NCBI GenBank assembly: GCA_035370465.1
Contig: DAOOVW010000035.1
Span: 1-11,878, forward strand
Origin: a bacterium
GTDB lineage: Bacteria > Ratteibacteria > UBA8468 > B48-G9 > JAFGKM01
Direction: 5' to 3'
DNA: 11,878 bases
The position numbers were made by a program, and so were the translations under genes. The first letter of the stretch is position 1. Every line of letters begins with the position of its first letter. This document shows, in pieces, positions 1 to 9,800 of this stretch. The notes beneath the pieces were generated by a model. The model did not search any database. It had not been told where the DNA came from and saw only the letters and a list, made by a program, of their open reading frames with translations.

Positions 1-1050
1 AAAGAACGATTTAACATCTCTGTTAAAAAATAATTTTTCATAATTTTTAATAAAACTATAATAAGACGATACCATCTGTGAAAACTCTGGAATTTCATAA
101 AATGGTGGTAGAACAAATCCAGGATTTTCAGGACTCATACTTGTTGGAGCGCACCACAAAACAGGATTTGCTCCACAGGCGACTGCCTCAGCAATTAAAA
201 TCTCATATTCTGAGACATTGTCAGAAGAATATCCCTCTTTCCCTTTTACCCCAATTGTCCTTATTGTCCAAATTGGTTTTTTCCCACCAATTTCTCTGTC
301 TTCTTTTAGTATTTTTAGTAGTTCTTTACCTCTTTGTCCACTTGTCTCATGAAATAAAACATTTTCTCCAGCAGAAAGCAATTTCATATTCTGGTATGTT
401 GGTCCAGAATAATTTGAAGTAATAACAATTTCTTTGTCTGAAGATATTTTTTGAAATATTTCATATGCCTCTTTTAAAAATAATCCAATTTGACCATGTG
501 CCCATAATTTTTGTTCATCTCTTGAAACATTAAATATACTTTTACCTTTTTCTTTTTCAAATTTCTCCTGACAATATTTACAAAAACATGAGGGGCCACA
601 AAATTCATAATATCCTGGATTATCAAATAAAATACCATCACTTCCAATTTTTGCCTCTTTTTTTACAATTTCTAAAAGATAATTTCTCCATGGGGAATTT
701 ATACAATTGCAATATCTATGTTGAGAAATATGAGATGGTTGATAATGTTGTGGTTGTCCTTCTGGATTCCTCTGAACCCAATCTTTATGTTCTCCATAAT
801 AAAATTTTTCTTCTACACAAACAGAATCAAAATATGTTAGAATTTTTATTCCATACTTATGAACTTTACTAATAAAATTTGAAATTTGTTCATAAGTTCC
901 TTCTGGACACCATCCATTTGAAGTTTCCGGGACTAAATATAGAATAACAACATTTGATTGATAATAATTTGCAATTTTTTCTAATTTATCTATTTCCTGA
1001 TACCTTACTGCAAGAACTCTTGCATTTATTGCCCACTCTGGAATTATCAT
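1..1050 (-). CDS. Putative cytoplasmic glycoside hydrolase, TIM-barrel (GHL6-like), N-terminal 350 residues; runs off left edge
   Basis: The frame is open without a stop from the ATG at 1050 to base 1, giving 350 visible residues; the C-terminus is outside the window. The start follows an in-frame stop at 1057-1059 and lies 10 nt after the upstream oxidoreductase gene, so the two are probably co-transcribed. No good Shine-Dalgarno is seen, and translational coupling is likely. There is no signal peptide, so the protein should be cytoplasmic. The pattern is that of a glycosidase barrel: a Gly-Ile-Lys-Ile-Leu-Thr-Tyr-Phe strand near residues 67-74, a 'W..RNPEG' motif at 91-98 (typical of families that address a 'hPeW...dG' segment), then 'SDGILFDNPG' at 137-146 with D143 at the end of a strand, followed by C155-F-C157-x2-C160. 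This resembles Pfam 'hypothetical glycosyl hydrolase 6'. The family assignment is by motif memory; substrate and reaction are unknown. Confidence 0.82.
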   Translation of the reverse strand, partial: MIIPEWAINARVLAVRYQEIDKLEKIANYYQSNVVILYLVPETSNGWCPEGTYEQISNFISKVHKYGIKILTYFDSVCVEEKFYYGEHKDWVQRNPEGQPQHYQPSHISQHRYCNCINSPWRNYLLEIVKKEAKIGSDGILFDNPGYYEFCGPSCFCKYCQEKFEKEKGKSIFNVSRDEQKLWAHGQIGLFLKEAYEIFQKISSDKEIVITSNYSGPTYQNMKLLSAGENVLFHETSGQRGKELLKILKEDREIGGKKPIWTIRTIGVKGKEGYSSDNVSEYEILIAEAVACGANPVLWCAPTSMSPENPGFVLPPFYEIPEFSQMVSSYYSFIKNYEKLFFNRDVKSFF

Positions 1051-1060
1051 TTTATTTTAC

Positions 1061-2086
1061 TTATATTTGAATTACCTTCTTATACATTACTGATTTATAA
1101 ATTGCATCTAAGACCTTCACTATTCCATAATAATAATTAAATGGGATAATACCTGGTTGATTGTTTAAATATCTTTTAAGCATTTCTTCAAGAAATACAT
1201 TGTAAACATCCTGGTTATACTTTAATAAATTTGTTATTTCTACTTTATTATTTTTTCTACAACGAATTTCCAACTTGAATATTCTTGGTTTTTCTATATC
1301 AATAAGAGTAAAAAGAAAATTTGTAGTATTGATTACAAAGGCAAAGTCACGCCAGTTTCTATCAGTTGGATATCCATAACATATCTCAATCACTCCTCTT
1401 TTTCCACTCGCTGTTTCCAGAATAACACTTGAATTATCCTCAATACTTTTTCCATAGATACAATTATTCATACCCGCATAGACAAATTTTGTTTCTTCTT
1501 TTGTAAGATAACGAAAAAGGTCAATATAATGTGGACCTTCGTTTATAAATGAACCACCCAAGGCAATTTTCTTATCTAACAACCATTTATTTCTCCAATC
1601 AATATATCTCTGAATAGGTCCTGCCATATTACGAAAGTAACAGTGAACTATCTCTCCGATATTATTTTTCTCACTGAATTCTTTTATTGCAAGAATAATA
1701 GGACTAAATCTTAAAGGAAGAACCACATCAGTAAAAAGACCTTTTTTATTTGCCTTTTCAGACAACTTTTTCATAATTCCTGCATTATTAGTTATTGGTT
1801 TTTCTGTGCAAAGAGGGATTCCTCTTTCAAGAATACTATCTATAATCTCTGGCATTTCACAATGTCTACCAAATGAAAAAACAAAATCTATATCCTCTTT
1901 TTTCAGTAATTTATGATAGTCAGAATAAAAATGGCAGGTAAATTCTTTTGCTATTTTTTGGGCTATTTCTTTGTTTTTATCAGAGACAGCAATAATTTTA
2001 TGTTTTGTTTTTTTGATGAAGTTTAAATACATCCCAGCATGATAATGCCCTACCTCAATAAAAGCAATTTTTAACTCTTTATCCAT
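1061..2086 (-). CDS. Gfo/Idh/MocA family NAD(P)-dependent oxidoreductase, 341 aa
   Basis: Length and motif order fit the Gfo/Idh/MocA family of sugar and cyclitol dehydrogenases: an N-terminal Rossmann fold (about residues 5-120) and a C-terminal alpha/beta substrate domain. The family hallmark Glu-Lys-Pro is at 95-97 (K96 is the usual catalytic/cofactor-contact lysine), and the active-site strand has Gly-Gly at 177-178 with 'EGPHYID' placing H186 and D189 as the expected catalytic pair. The nucleotide loop is atypical: 'EVGHYHAG' (11-18) has Glu where the first glycine of G-x-G normally stands. The ATG lies inside the last codons of the upstream paralogue (16-nt overlap, 2071-2086), preceded by an AAAGGT-like Shine-Dalgarno, so translation is probably coupled. 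Substrate unknown. The neighbouring cytoplasmic glycosidase-like gene suggests a released monosaccharide or glycoside. Confidence 0.93.
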   Translation of the reverse strand: MDKELKIAFIEVGHYHAGMYLNFIKKTKHKIIAVSDKNKEIAQKIAKEFTCHFYSDYHKLLKKEDIDFVFSFGRHCEMPEIIDSILERGIPLCTEKPITNNAGIMKKLSEKANKKGLFTDVVLPLRFSPIILAIKEFSEKNNIGEIVHCYFRNMAGPIQRYIDWRNKWLLDKKIALGGSFINEGPHYIDLFRYLTKEETKFVYAGMNNCIYGKSIEDNSSVILETASGKRGVIEICYGYPTDRNWRDFAFVINTTNFLFTLIDIEKPRIFKLEIRCRKNNKVEITNLLKYNQDVYNVFLEEMLKRYLNNQPGIIPFNYYYGIVKVLDAIYKSVMYKKVIQI

Positions 2087-3030
2087 ATTCTCTTACCTTT
2101 CAACATAGATAATCTCGCTTTTTCAATAATATTTGTCGCCTGTAAACTTTCTTCCAATCCACACTGTGGAGAAGTTTTATTTTTTACACATTCAATAAAA
2201 TGTTTTACTTCTGCATAATACATATCATTCTCTTTATATTCTACCTTTTCTTCTCTTCCATTATTTTTATCAAGAATAATGCAATTTTTTTCAAAAGTCG
2301 CACGAGCCTTTGTACCTATTACTTCAAAATCAACCACACTTTTCTTAAATATCCAGTAATGTCCAGAAACTGTTGTAACGCAGACATCTTTATGTTTCAA
2401 AATTAAAATACTATTATCTTCTGCCTCTTTCAAATGAAAACGAGAACTACCATAAGCATCCACAGTTTCTATTTTCTGTCCAATAAGCCAGGGAGCAAGG
2501 TCAGCATAGTGAATACTATTTACAAGTAAAATCCCGCCACCTTTTTTAATATCAGTCCGCCAATTATCTTTAAAATTACTTGCGGCACTGTATCTTGCAT
2601 TAATATATAATGTTTCTCCTATCACATTAGATTCTATTAACTCTTTAAGTTTAATAAATTTTTGAGAAAAACGAAAACAAAAGCCCACCATCAGTATTTT
2701 CCCAGTTGATGAAATAATTTTCCTTAGTTTTTTACCTTCTTTTACCGTAGGAGAAATTGGTTTTTCGCATAGAACACTAATACCCCTTTTTAAAAGATGG
2801 GAAGTAACTATTGGCTGTAAATAGGGTGGCATACTCACACTGGCAATATCAGTAATACTTTCATTTATATCTTTATAATCAGAATAAAATTCTGCACCTA
2901 ATTCTCTGGCTAATTTCTTTCCTTTCTTATTTACATCAACAATTGCACTTATTTTAATTCCTAATTTCTTATATGCACGAATATGATTACCAGCATTCCC
3001 TCCACAAGCGCCTATAATTGCTGCTTTCAT
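2071..3030 (-). CDS. Gfo/Idh/MocA family NAD(P)-dependent oxidoreductase, 319 aa
   Basis: This is a second, divergent Gfo/Idh/MocA protein. The N-terminal Rossmann domain starts with a glycine-rich loop 'IGACGGNAGNH' (6-16). The signature 'CEKPIS' puts Glu-Lys-Pro at 89-91, and the substrate domain has Gly-Gly-Gly at 164-166 followed by H174 and D177 in 'NSIHYAD', matching the family active site. It ends by overlapping the next Gfo gene by 16 nt. The start is secure: AGGAGGG at 3038-3044 lies 7 nt before the ATG. It is the first gene after the AT-rich gap 3031-3303, so it may open a separate transcript. The two neighbours differ clearly in sequence, so they probably act on different substrates or successive steps rather than being a recent duplication. 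The family also includes oxidative glycosidases (GH109-type) and 3-keto-sugar-forming enzymes, which cannot be told apart here. Confidence 0.94.
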   Translation of the reverse strand: MKAAIIGACGGNAGNHIRAYKKLGIKISAIVDVNKKGKKLARELGAEFYSDYKDINESITDIASVSMPPYLQPIVTSHLLKRGISVLCEKPISPTVKEGKKLRKIISSTGKILMVGFCFRFSQKFIKLKELIESNVIGETLYINARYSAASNFKDNWRTDIKKGGGILLVNSIHYADLAPWLIGQKIETVDAYGSSRFHLKEAEDNSILILKHKDVCVTTVSGHYWIFKKSVVDFEVIGTKARATFEKNCIILDKNNGREEKVEYKENDMYYAEVKHFIECVKNKTSPQCGLEESLQATNIIEKARLSMLKGKRIWIKS

Positions 3031-3303
3031 TATTTTTCCCTCCTATATGAAAAATCAAAAACATTGCTTTAACACGTATCATATTTTTAAGAACTTTCAA
3101 CTAATTTAAAGTAATTAAAATCCTCAAAAACCAATTATATTTTAATATTTTATAAATAATAGATAAAATACTTTTGATTGAAAAACAAAATTATTTGAAA
3201 AATATTCCATTAAAAAGAAAGGTAAAGAGAACAAATTTCATATTATTTTATCCTGCTTTAAATCTTATTTAAAAATTTGGAAAGATATAAAAATATTTTA
3301 TAT
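3031..3303. other. AT-rich intergenic gap between the exported-protein genes and the oxidoreductase genes
   Basis: This 273-nt stretch is extremely AT-rich and holds no convincing gene. It is the only sizeable gap between the genes at 10817-3304 and those at 3030-1, so it is the natural place for a transcription boundary. A candidate minus-strand promoter is TTTTCA (3179-3184), a 17-nt spacer and TATTAT (3156-3161), about 120 nt before the Gfo start. Such matches are expected by chance in DNA this AT-rich. A perfect 7-bp inverted repeat, TTTAAAT (3257-3263) and ATTTAAA (3267-3273), is all A/T and not a convincing terminator. Confidence 0.5.
3038..3044 (-). promoter_or_regulatory. Strong Shine-Dalgarno of the first Gfo/Idh/MocA gene
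   Basis: AGGAGGG on the minus strand, 7 nt before the ATG at 3030. It fixes the start of the 319-residue oxidoreductase. Confidence 0.8.
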
Positions 3304-6300
3304 TTATTCTTTATAAAAGTTAATTAAATTATTTCCCCAGATTTTTATCCTTTCTTTTAATTTCTCTTCCGGACCTATATAAATAATTTTTATGCCTAAA
3401 TCATAAAGAGAAAGAGATATTTTATTTGCTTCTTCAATATTCTTTTTATTCATATAATCATAAAAGACAATTTTTTCTTCTATTTCAAATGGTAAAGAAA
3501 ACTCAACTTCTTTTTTATTCTTATCATCATGGTTAAATATAAAAATTACTTTTTCTTCCCCAATTTCCCAGCCATCTATAGAATAATCATCTTTGTTCTC
3601 ATCTATAAAAATTTCCCCTTGAATTTTCTTCCCATTTAAAAAGAAATCTTCAAAATCACTAATAATTGTATTTACAACTCCTAAATCAAATAATCTTCTT
3701 CCATCAACACTTATCAAAGTATCATAATATATATGATATCCATCACATCCAATTGTTATTGATTTTAATGCCTGGGTTCTTAAAAGTTTATAATTTCTCT
3801 GTCTTGCTTCGTTATCTAACCATGGAGTTACTTTTAAATTTCCAACTCTCTTCCTGAAATTTTCCATTTCTTTTTCCCAGTATTTAAGAGTAAGCGGAGA
3901 TAATTCATACATACTTGGTCCTGCTATATCAATTGAATTATATTTTGAGAGAATCTCCCAATTACATCTATAGTCAGGTTCTTTTATACCTCCATAATTA
4001 GCAAATCTTGCATCAGGATTAGCTTGTTTTATTGAATTCTTTATTTTTAAAAATATCTGTGCCTGTTGCCAGGATGCAAATTCTCTCCATTCTTCTTTAT
4101 ACTTTGATTTTATCAATAAAGGGGTTAATTCCTCTTTTTCATCTATTCCAGCATATTTCCTAAATGATTTTATACATCTATCACAAAAACAAATTTCCCA
4201 TGCATTAGGACCTTCAGTATCATGCCATATATCATTTCCTTTTTCAGTTACAAGTTTTTGAACCATCTTTTTTGTATTTAAAAATGCCTCTTCATCCTCA
4301 ATCATTAAAGTTGGGCATACTGTATCTATCCCCTCATATTTTGCTTTATCTCCATTAAAAGTAATCGCATAAGATTCTGGATGTTTTTCTAAATATTCTT
4401 TATCCCACCAAAACCACCATAAAGATGTCCTAATTCTAAAGCCCTTTTTATTTAATTCATCTCTTATCTCCTTATTATTTACACTTGTTATTAAAATATT
4501 AAAACCACTTTTCTCCCAAGAAGAAGCACTTTCTAAAACTAATTCTTTCTTTTTTTCTTCTTTCACAGATGCTTGAAATGGACCAAAATACCAATCAGCA
4601 AATACTCCTGATTCTATACTCTTTGGCATTTTTGCATTAAATTCCGCGACAGTTTTTACTAAATATTCATTTTCTTTTTCAACAATTTTCTTTTCGTTAT
4701 TTTCAATATGAAAATAAATTTTAAATTCTTTTAAATTTGTTTTTCCTATACTAAAAGGTAATATTAAACGTTCATAAATTTTTTCCTCTTCTTGAGATGG
4801 AAGTGTTCTAACAGGAATTGGTTTTGAAAATTTTAATTCATACTTTTTGTATTTTCCATATTCCTTATCTATTTCTTCTGCTTTTTCTTCAATCAAAGGG
4901 AAAAATTGTCCATAAGAAAAATTGTATTGTCTATCAAGAAATAAAAGTTCTATCTCCTTAGGGACTTCCAATCTCAAATTAAAATTTTGAGGGCTATTTG
5001 TATAATTGGCAAATATAAATGCAAACTGCTGGATGGTATTTTCTTTAATATATAGAATTTTATCATAAGAGAGTGGCCAGAGGCGACTTATAAGACCACT
5101 ATAACCAGTTTTTTTAAATGTTTTTGAATATAAAGGAATTCCAATTTTTGGTGTTATATCAAAATTTATATTGTATCCTTTATCAACATTTGCTTTTTCA
5201 AATAAAGAAATAAATTCTCTTCCCCCTTTTTTTAAATTTAATTGGTATATTCTTTCTATTGTTTCATCATCTGGAATAGAAACTAAAATCCTTAATGGTT
5301 CTTTTAATATATTTTCCATGTTTATAATTTCACTTTCAATTCCAATATAATCCTTTGATTTTAATAATGTTATTTTTGTAGGATATATCTTAGAGGAAAA
5401 TATAATTTCACCAAATTTTTCTGGTTGATGAAAACCATTTGTCCCAGAGGTCTCATTCCAAGAACTTAATTCTGAAATATGTCTTCTTTCTCTGCAGATA
5501 TTAAATTTCCATACATCTAAGTCAACCGGACTACATCCTAAGATAGAAAAGGGGATTACAACTTCAATTGACCAGAAATTATTTCCTATATAACCATTTG
5601 CTTTCCATTTTTTAACTATACCTTTATTATCCTGTTTTTCACCTTTTGGGTTTATTATAAATTGGTAATAATCATCTTTACCCTTTGGTTGAATAAATAA
5701 CTCTATACAGTCATCTCTCCATACATTTTGACTCCCTGTTTTCTCTTCTGCTTCTAAATTTTTAATCTCAGGTTCATAACACTTAACTGCTAAATATATG
5801 TTTTCTTTATCATAAAATCCATAAAACTCTGTCTGTGCATCAGCAAAGTATGGACTTTTTAATTCATTCCATTCAAATTTATAAAAATTATTTTCCTTTT
5901 TTAATTTCTTCCATATTTCTTCTTCAATTTTCCCATCAATTTCTATTTTTTCTTCTTCATTTATCATTGGGTAAACTCTCTGCTCATCTACAAAAGAATA
6001 TTGTGAAGGCAAGCAGGGTGTTAAATTTATTTTTTTTACTACTTCTAATGGTATTTCATTTTCAAAAACACCTATTCTCAAACTTATTCTTGATAAAAAG
6101 TCCCTCTGAGTTATTTTTATTCCAAGTGTAGGCCCTCTGAAAATTCTAAAATGATGGCAGGCGGCATCAGGGTCAAAATCATAGTCCCTTATAATTATCA
6201 ATCCATTTTTTTCTTCTGCATTATACCCAATTAACCACCTTGAATTTTTTATTTCGATTGATTTTTCCCAGTAATCACCCAATAATTCAGGAGTTGTTTT

Positions 6301-6789
6301 ATTTTGTTCCCAGACCAGTTCCTTAGAGTCAGATAAATTAAAATAAATATTTGATTCTAAACTAAATCCCTCTTTTTCCCTTTTTATTTCTGCAACATAG
6401 TTTATAAATGACTCTTTTTCGTCAAATGTGTAATGTTCAATTACTGAAATATCCGGAAAATTTCTGAAAATTATCAGTTCTACTTTTTCTCTATCTCTGT
6501 TGATATAATACTCAAGATTCTGAACACCTGTTGGCAACCAGTAATTAACAACTTCATATTTATCTTTTTCTTTTGTTGTATATAATTTAGTAAAACCAGG
6601 AACAATTTCACATATTTTTTTCCCATCTAAATTGATAGAAACAGTTCCATATGCTGATTTTTTATTGAAAATTAAAACTGTTTTTCCTTTTTCAAATGAA
6701 ATAAAGTCATTTTCTTCTTTAATTGAAATTTCTGAAAAAACAATAAATGGCAAAACAAAAATAAATAAAATAAAACTTCTTATCTTCAT
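3304..6789 (-). CDS. Exported CBM9-like domain plus TIM-barrel glycosidase-like protein, 1161 aa
   Basis: The ATG at 6789 is chosen over an in-frame ATG at 6834 because it has AAGGAAG at 6795-6801 and begins a clear signal peptide (K3, R4, hydrophobic core to about residue 18, likely cleavage near 'VFS-E'); the longer form would bury the signal behind 15 charged residues. Residues about 20-260 form a beta-rich region with no recognised family. Residues 275-465 are a CBM9-like domain: 'IDG' (284-286), 'YDKENIYLAV' (326-335), 'NVWRDDCIELF' (355-365), 'IPF' (412-414) and 'PEKFG' (456-460). A beta-sandwich region follows to about 710. A TIM-barrel-like domain (about 727-1055) carries WWFWW (791-795), 'HDTEG' (856-860, E859 a candidate acid) and C867-F-C869-x2-C872. 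A small beta domain closes the protein. It lies 22 nt after its paralogue. Binding and cleavage of glycans is inferred, not shown. Confidence 0.9.
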   Translation of the reverse strand: MKIRSFILFIFVLPFIVFSEISIKEENDFISFEKGKTVLIFNKKSAYGTVSINLDGKKICEIVPGFTKLYTTKEKDKYEVVNYWLPTGVQNLEYYINRDREKVELIIFRNFPDISVIEHYTFDEKESFINYVAEIKREKEGFSLESNIYFNLSDSKELVWEQNKTTPELLGDYWEKSIEIKNSRWLIGYNAEEKNGLIIIRDYDFDPDAACHHFRIFRGPTLGIKITQRDFLSRISLRIGVFENEIPLEVVKKINLTPCLPSQYSFVDEQRVYPMINEEEKIEIDGKIEEEIWKKLKKENNFYKFEWNELKSPYFADAQTEFYGFYDKENIYLAVKCYEPEIKNLEAEEKTGSQNVWRDDCIELFIQPKGKDDYYQFIINPKGEKQDNKGIVKKWKANGYIGNNFWSIEVVIPFSILGCSPVDLDVWKFNICRERRHISELSSWNETSGTNGFHQPEKFGEIIFSSKIYPTKITLLKSKDYIGIESEIINMENILKEPLRILVSIPDDETIERIYQLNLKKGGREFISLFEKANVDKGYNINFDITPKIGIPLYSKTFKKTGYSGLISRLWPLSYDKILYIKENTIQQFAFIFANYTNSPQNFNLRLEVPKEIELLFLDRQYNFSYGQFFPLIEEKAEEIDKEYGKYKKYELKFSKPIPVRTLPSQEEEKIYERLILPFSIGKTNLKEFKIYFHIENNEKKIVEKENEYLVKTVAEFNAKMPKSIESGVFADWYFGPFQASVKEEKKKELVLESASSWEKSGFNILITSVNNKEIRDELNKKGFRIRTSLWWFWWDKEYLEKHPESYAITFNGDKAKYEGIDTVCPTLMIEDEEAFLNTKKMVQKLVTEKGNDIWHDTEGPNAWEICFCDRCIKSFRKYAGIDEKEELTPLLIKSKYKEEWREFASWQQAQIFLKIKNSIKQANPDARFANYGGIKEPDYRCNWEILSKYNSIDIAGPSMYELSPLTLKYWEKEMENFRKRVGNLKVTPWLDNEARQRNYKLLRTQALKSITIGCDGYHIYYDTLISVDGRRLFDLGVVNTIISDFEDFFLNGKKIQGEIFIDENKDDYSIDGWEIGEEKVIFIFNHDDKNKKEVEFSLPFEIEEKIVFYDYMNKKNIEEANKISLSLYDLGIKIIYIGPEEKLKERIKIWGNNLINFYKE

Positions 6790-6794
6790 TTCTT

Positions 6795-6801
6795 CTTCCT
6801 T
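6795..6801 (-). promoter_or_regulatory. Shine-Dalgarno that decides the start of the 1161-residue protein
   Basis: AAGGAAG on the minus strand; the AAGGA core ends 7 nt before the ATG at 6789, inside the 22-nt gap after the upstream stop (6812-6814). It favours 6789 over the ATG at 6834, which lies within the upstream gene. Confidence 0.75.
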
Positions 6802-6811
6802 TTTTATTTTT

Positions 6812-9800
6812 TTATTGTAAAATAAGCACAGCAATTTCCAAAGGTTTTATTTCCACAGTTGTTTCTCTAAGTGGGTTAAATTTTTTACCTTCAGGGTAGA
6901 AATATCCAGAAATTTCAGTATCCATACCTGGAAAACTAAAACTCAATTTACGTGTTTCATTAGCACTATGGTTGAACAAAATAACTAAATGTTTATTTCC
7001 CAAAGTAAATACTTCCCATGAAACATTTTTGCCATAAGGGTTCTTTTCTATTTTAATAATACTATTGTTGTTTTTACCTTTAAGGAAAAAGTCCTCAAAT
7101 TTAGCAATTAATGCAGTTGCTCTTCCTATTTCCTGGTAATAAAGTCCATCCATCGGTCCCCACCACCAGAATGAAACTCCATCTGCTCCTGAAGCTACTG
7201 AACGAAGAATTTGCATACGGATTAAATCAGCAGAAGGTTGCATTGCCGCTCCACGTTCATAGCCAGGAGTTAAAGTAGGCACTGTTTTAACTCTATGCTT
7301 ACGGGGCAGTGTTCCTTCCATCAATTTTATAAACTCTTTCCATCCACTTACAAATCTATCATCAAGAAATGAAGGACTATTGGAATATCCCGTTGGATAA
7401 GCAATATCAATGTAATTGGCAATTTCTTCCCAATTACATCTGTAACTTTCCATAGTCATCTGACCTGGCATCCCAGAATATACTCCCCAAGTTGCATTAG
7501 GATTATTCTTTTTTAATTCATTTCTTATAACTTCTGATAACATACTGGACTGATGTGTTGCAAATAAGATCCATTCATTTGCATATTTCTCTTTTATCCC
7601 TCGTGGAGTAAGTTCTTCTTCCTGAGAAATTTTTGCAAATTTTCTAAACTCATCTAAACATCTTTTACAAAAACAGACATCCCATGCCCCTGGACCCTCC
7701 AAGTCCCAAATATAACCATCAGTTATTCCGTTAGTGACAGATTGAGAAAATCCTTTAATAGATTCACGCAATACCTCACCATTGTTTTCTAACAGAATAG
7801 TAGGACAGATGCGCGGTAAGGGGCTACTGTCTCTGACTCCATTAAAAGTAATAGCGGTATGTTCAGGATGTTCCTTTAAATATTCATTATTCCACCAAAA
7901 CCACCAGAAATTGTTTATTATTATCATATGGTATTGTTCTTTTGCCATATCTGAATAATATGACTTATCTGTTTCCACACTTATAGAATTAAATCCTGCT
8001 TTTTGTAAAGTATCAAGATATGGTTTCCAAATAGATGGGCATGTGTTGAATGTCCATAGCCAATTATGTATCAAAATATTTTTGGGTTGTTTTCCCTCAA
8101 TATTAGGAAGTGTAACTAGATACATCATATTTTCTTCTTCTTCTATCCCATCTGCTTCTAATTTAAAATATGCAGGTATTTTTTCCCCGGCGGAAAATAC
8201 TCCATTCTCTATTGTAAAAAACAATACTAAACTATTCTGGAAAAAACGCACTTTTTCTATGCGTGAAGGTGGTATATTCTTTTCAAGGTTAAATGTATAC
8301 TTATGATAAATTTGCCCATTTTTTGATTCTTCAGAAATATTCCATGAGGTAACATTATTATATCTTTCTGGACCTATTAGAAGAGAGCCCATTGGGTCAA
8401 GGATTTTAACACCAGAAGGAACAGATACTACAAATATAGGATTAGTTATTTGCCTTTTATCAGGAAAATGATTGGCAAAAAGAAAAAAACAATGTTGCGC
8501 AGTATTAAGTGCAATATAAAGATTCCCACCTCTCATCTCAGGTGGCCATGCCACAGACACAAGTGACTCAGAATAGGTTTTAATGGGGAATTTAAGTTCA
8601 TAGAGAACTTTTTCAGAATCTTTTATAACAGCAGACAAATTGTAAAAACCTGGCTTTTCTATAGAAAGGGGAAATGTTATCTTTTTTGTTTTATTCCCAG
8701 TGATACTTATTTCCTTATTACTTTTAATAAAAACATCTTCTCCTTTTGCAATAGTTAAAAATATAGACAAATTTTTTGTATCGCCATCTATCGCTTTTAA
8801 AGAAAATGTAATATCTTTAAATAATTCTCCAAAAGTAACCGCTTCAAGAGTTACTGGTTTCTGACCAAATGAAATAAGTCCAAACTTATCTGGTTGATTA
8901 AAATCTCCCCCGACATAATTCCAATGACTTAATTCCCCTTTAGGACGCTGTTCTCGGTTCAAATTAAATCCCCATATTTCGCCTTCTCCTGGTTTATTCA
9001 CATCAAGCAGACGAAATGGAATAGATGCTTCAACAAACCACTTATCTTTACCTATAGTTGTTGCTACTTTCCAATCTAACCCTTCTTCCCCTATTGCAGT
9101 TACCCTATCAATTCGAACAGAAAGATTATCCTGTCGTGTTCCTATGGGATTAACAATAAAATGTAATGCTTCTTTTTCTGTAAAACCAGGGTCTATAAAT
9201 ATTTCTAAACAATCATCCTGCCAAACATTATCATTTCGTTTAGTTCTAACTTTTCTTATAAATGGTATTTGACTCTCTAACATTTCCGCAGCAATATACA
9301 AATTATTATCATCATAAGCAATATATCCTATTGTCTGTTCAGTTGCCAATTTCCCATTTGTAAGTGTGAAATCTCCAAGTTTTGCTGCTTTCTGCCATGC
9401 TTCATCATTTAAAACTCCGTCTATAATAGGAGGGATTTTTATATAAGGAACATCGGATAAACGCCGAGAGGATAAAAGAAATTTTTCTTTCTCATTTTCT
9501 TTAGTAGATTCAGATACTTTCTCATTTTTCTTTTCAATTCTTTGTTTGAGAAGATTCTCAAGAACATCAGCATTATCAATATCTGTAATAACAACTACAT
9601 CCATTCTGCCAGTTGCTGTTGGAATATTCTTGTCTATGGGCTTTTGTAAATAAATTGAATAGAAAGTTTCTCCAATACTATTGGAAAACTTACCTATCAG
9701 CACCCATGTCCATTCATCAGGTTTATCAGTGTGAAACCACCCAAAAGCCCTTTTCTTTTCACTATTTTCATACAAATACCAATTAGCAGGAACATCACTT

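Noticed and set aside
3257..3273. AT-only inverted repeat as terminator of the exported-protein genes
   Set aside because: Seven A/T pairs give a weak stem, and such repeats are expected by chance in this very AT-rich gap.
6790..6834. Start of the 1161-residue protein at the ATG at 6834
   Set aside because: It would put 15 mostly charged residues before a clear signal peptide and overlap the upstream gene, while 6789 has a good Shine-Dalgarno in the gap.
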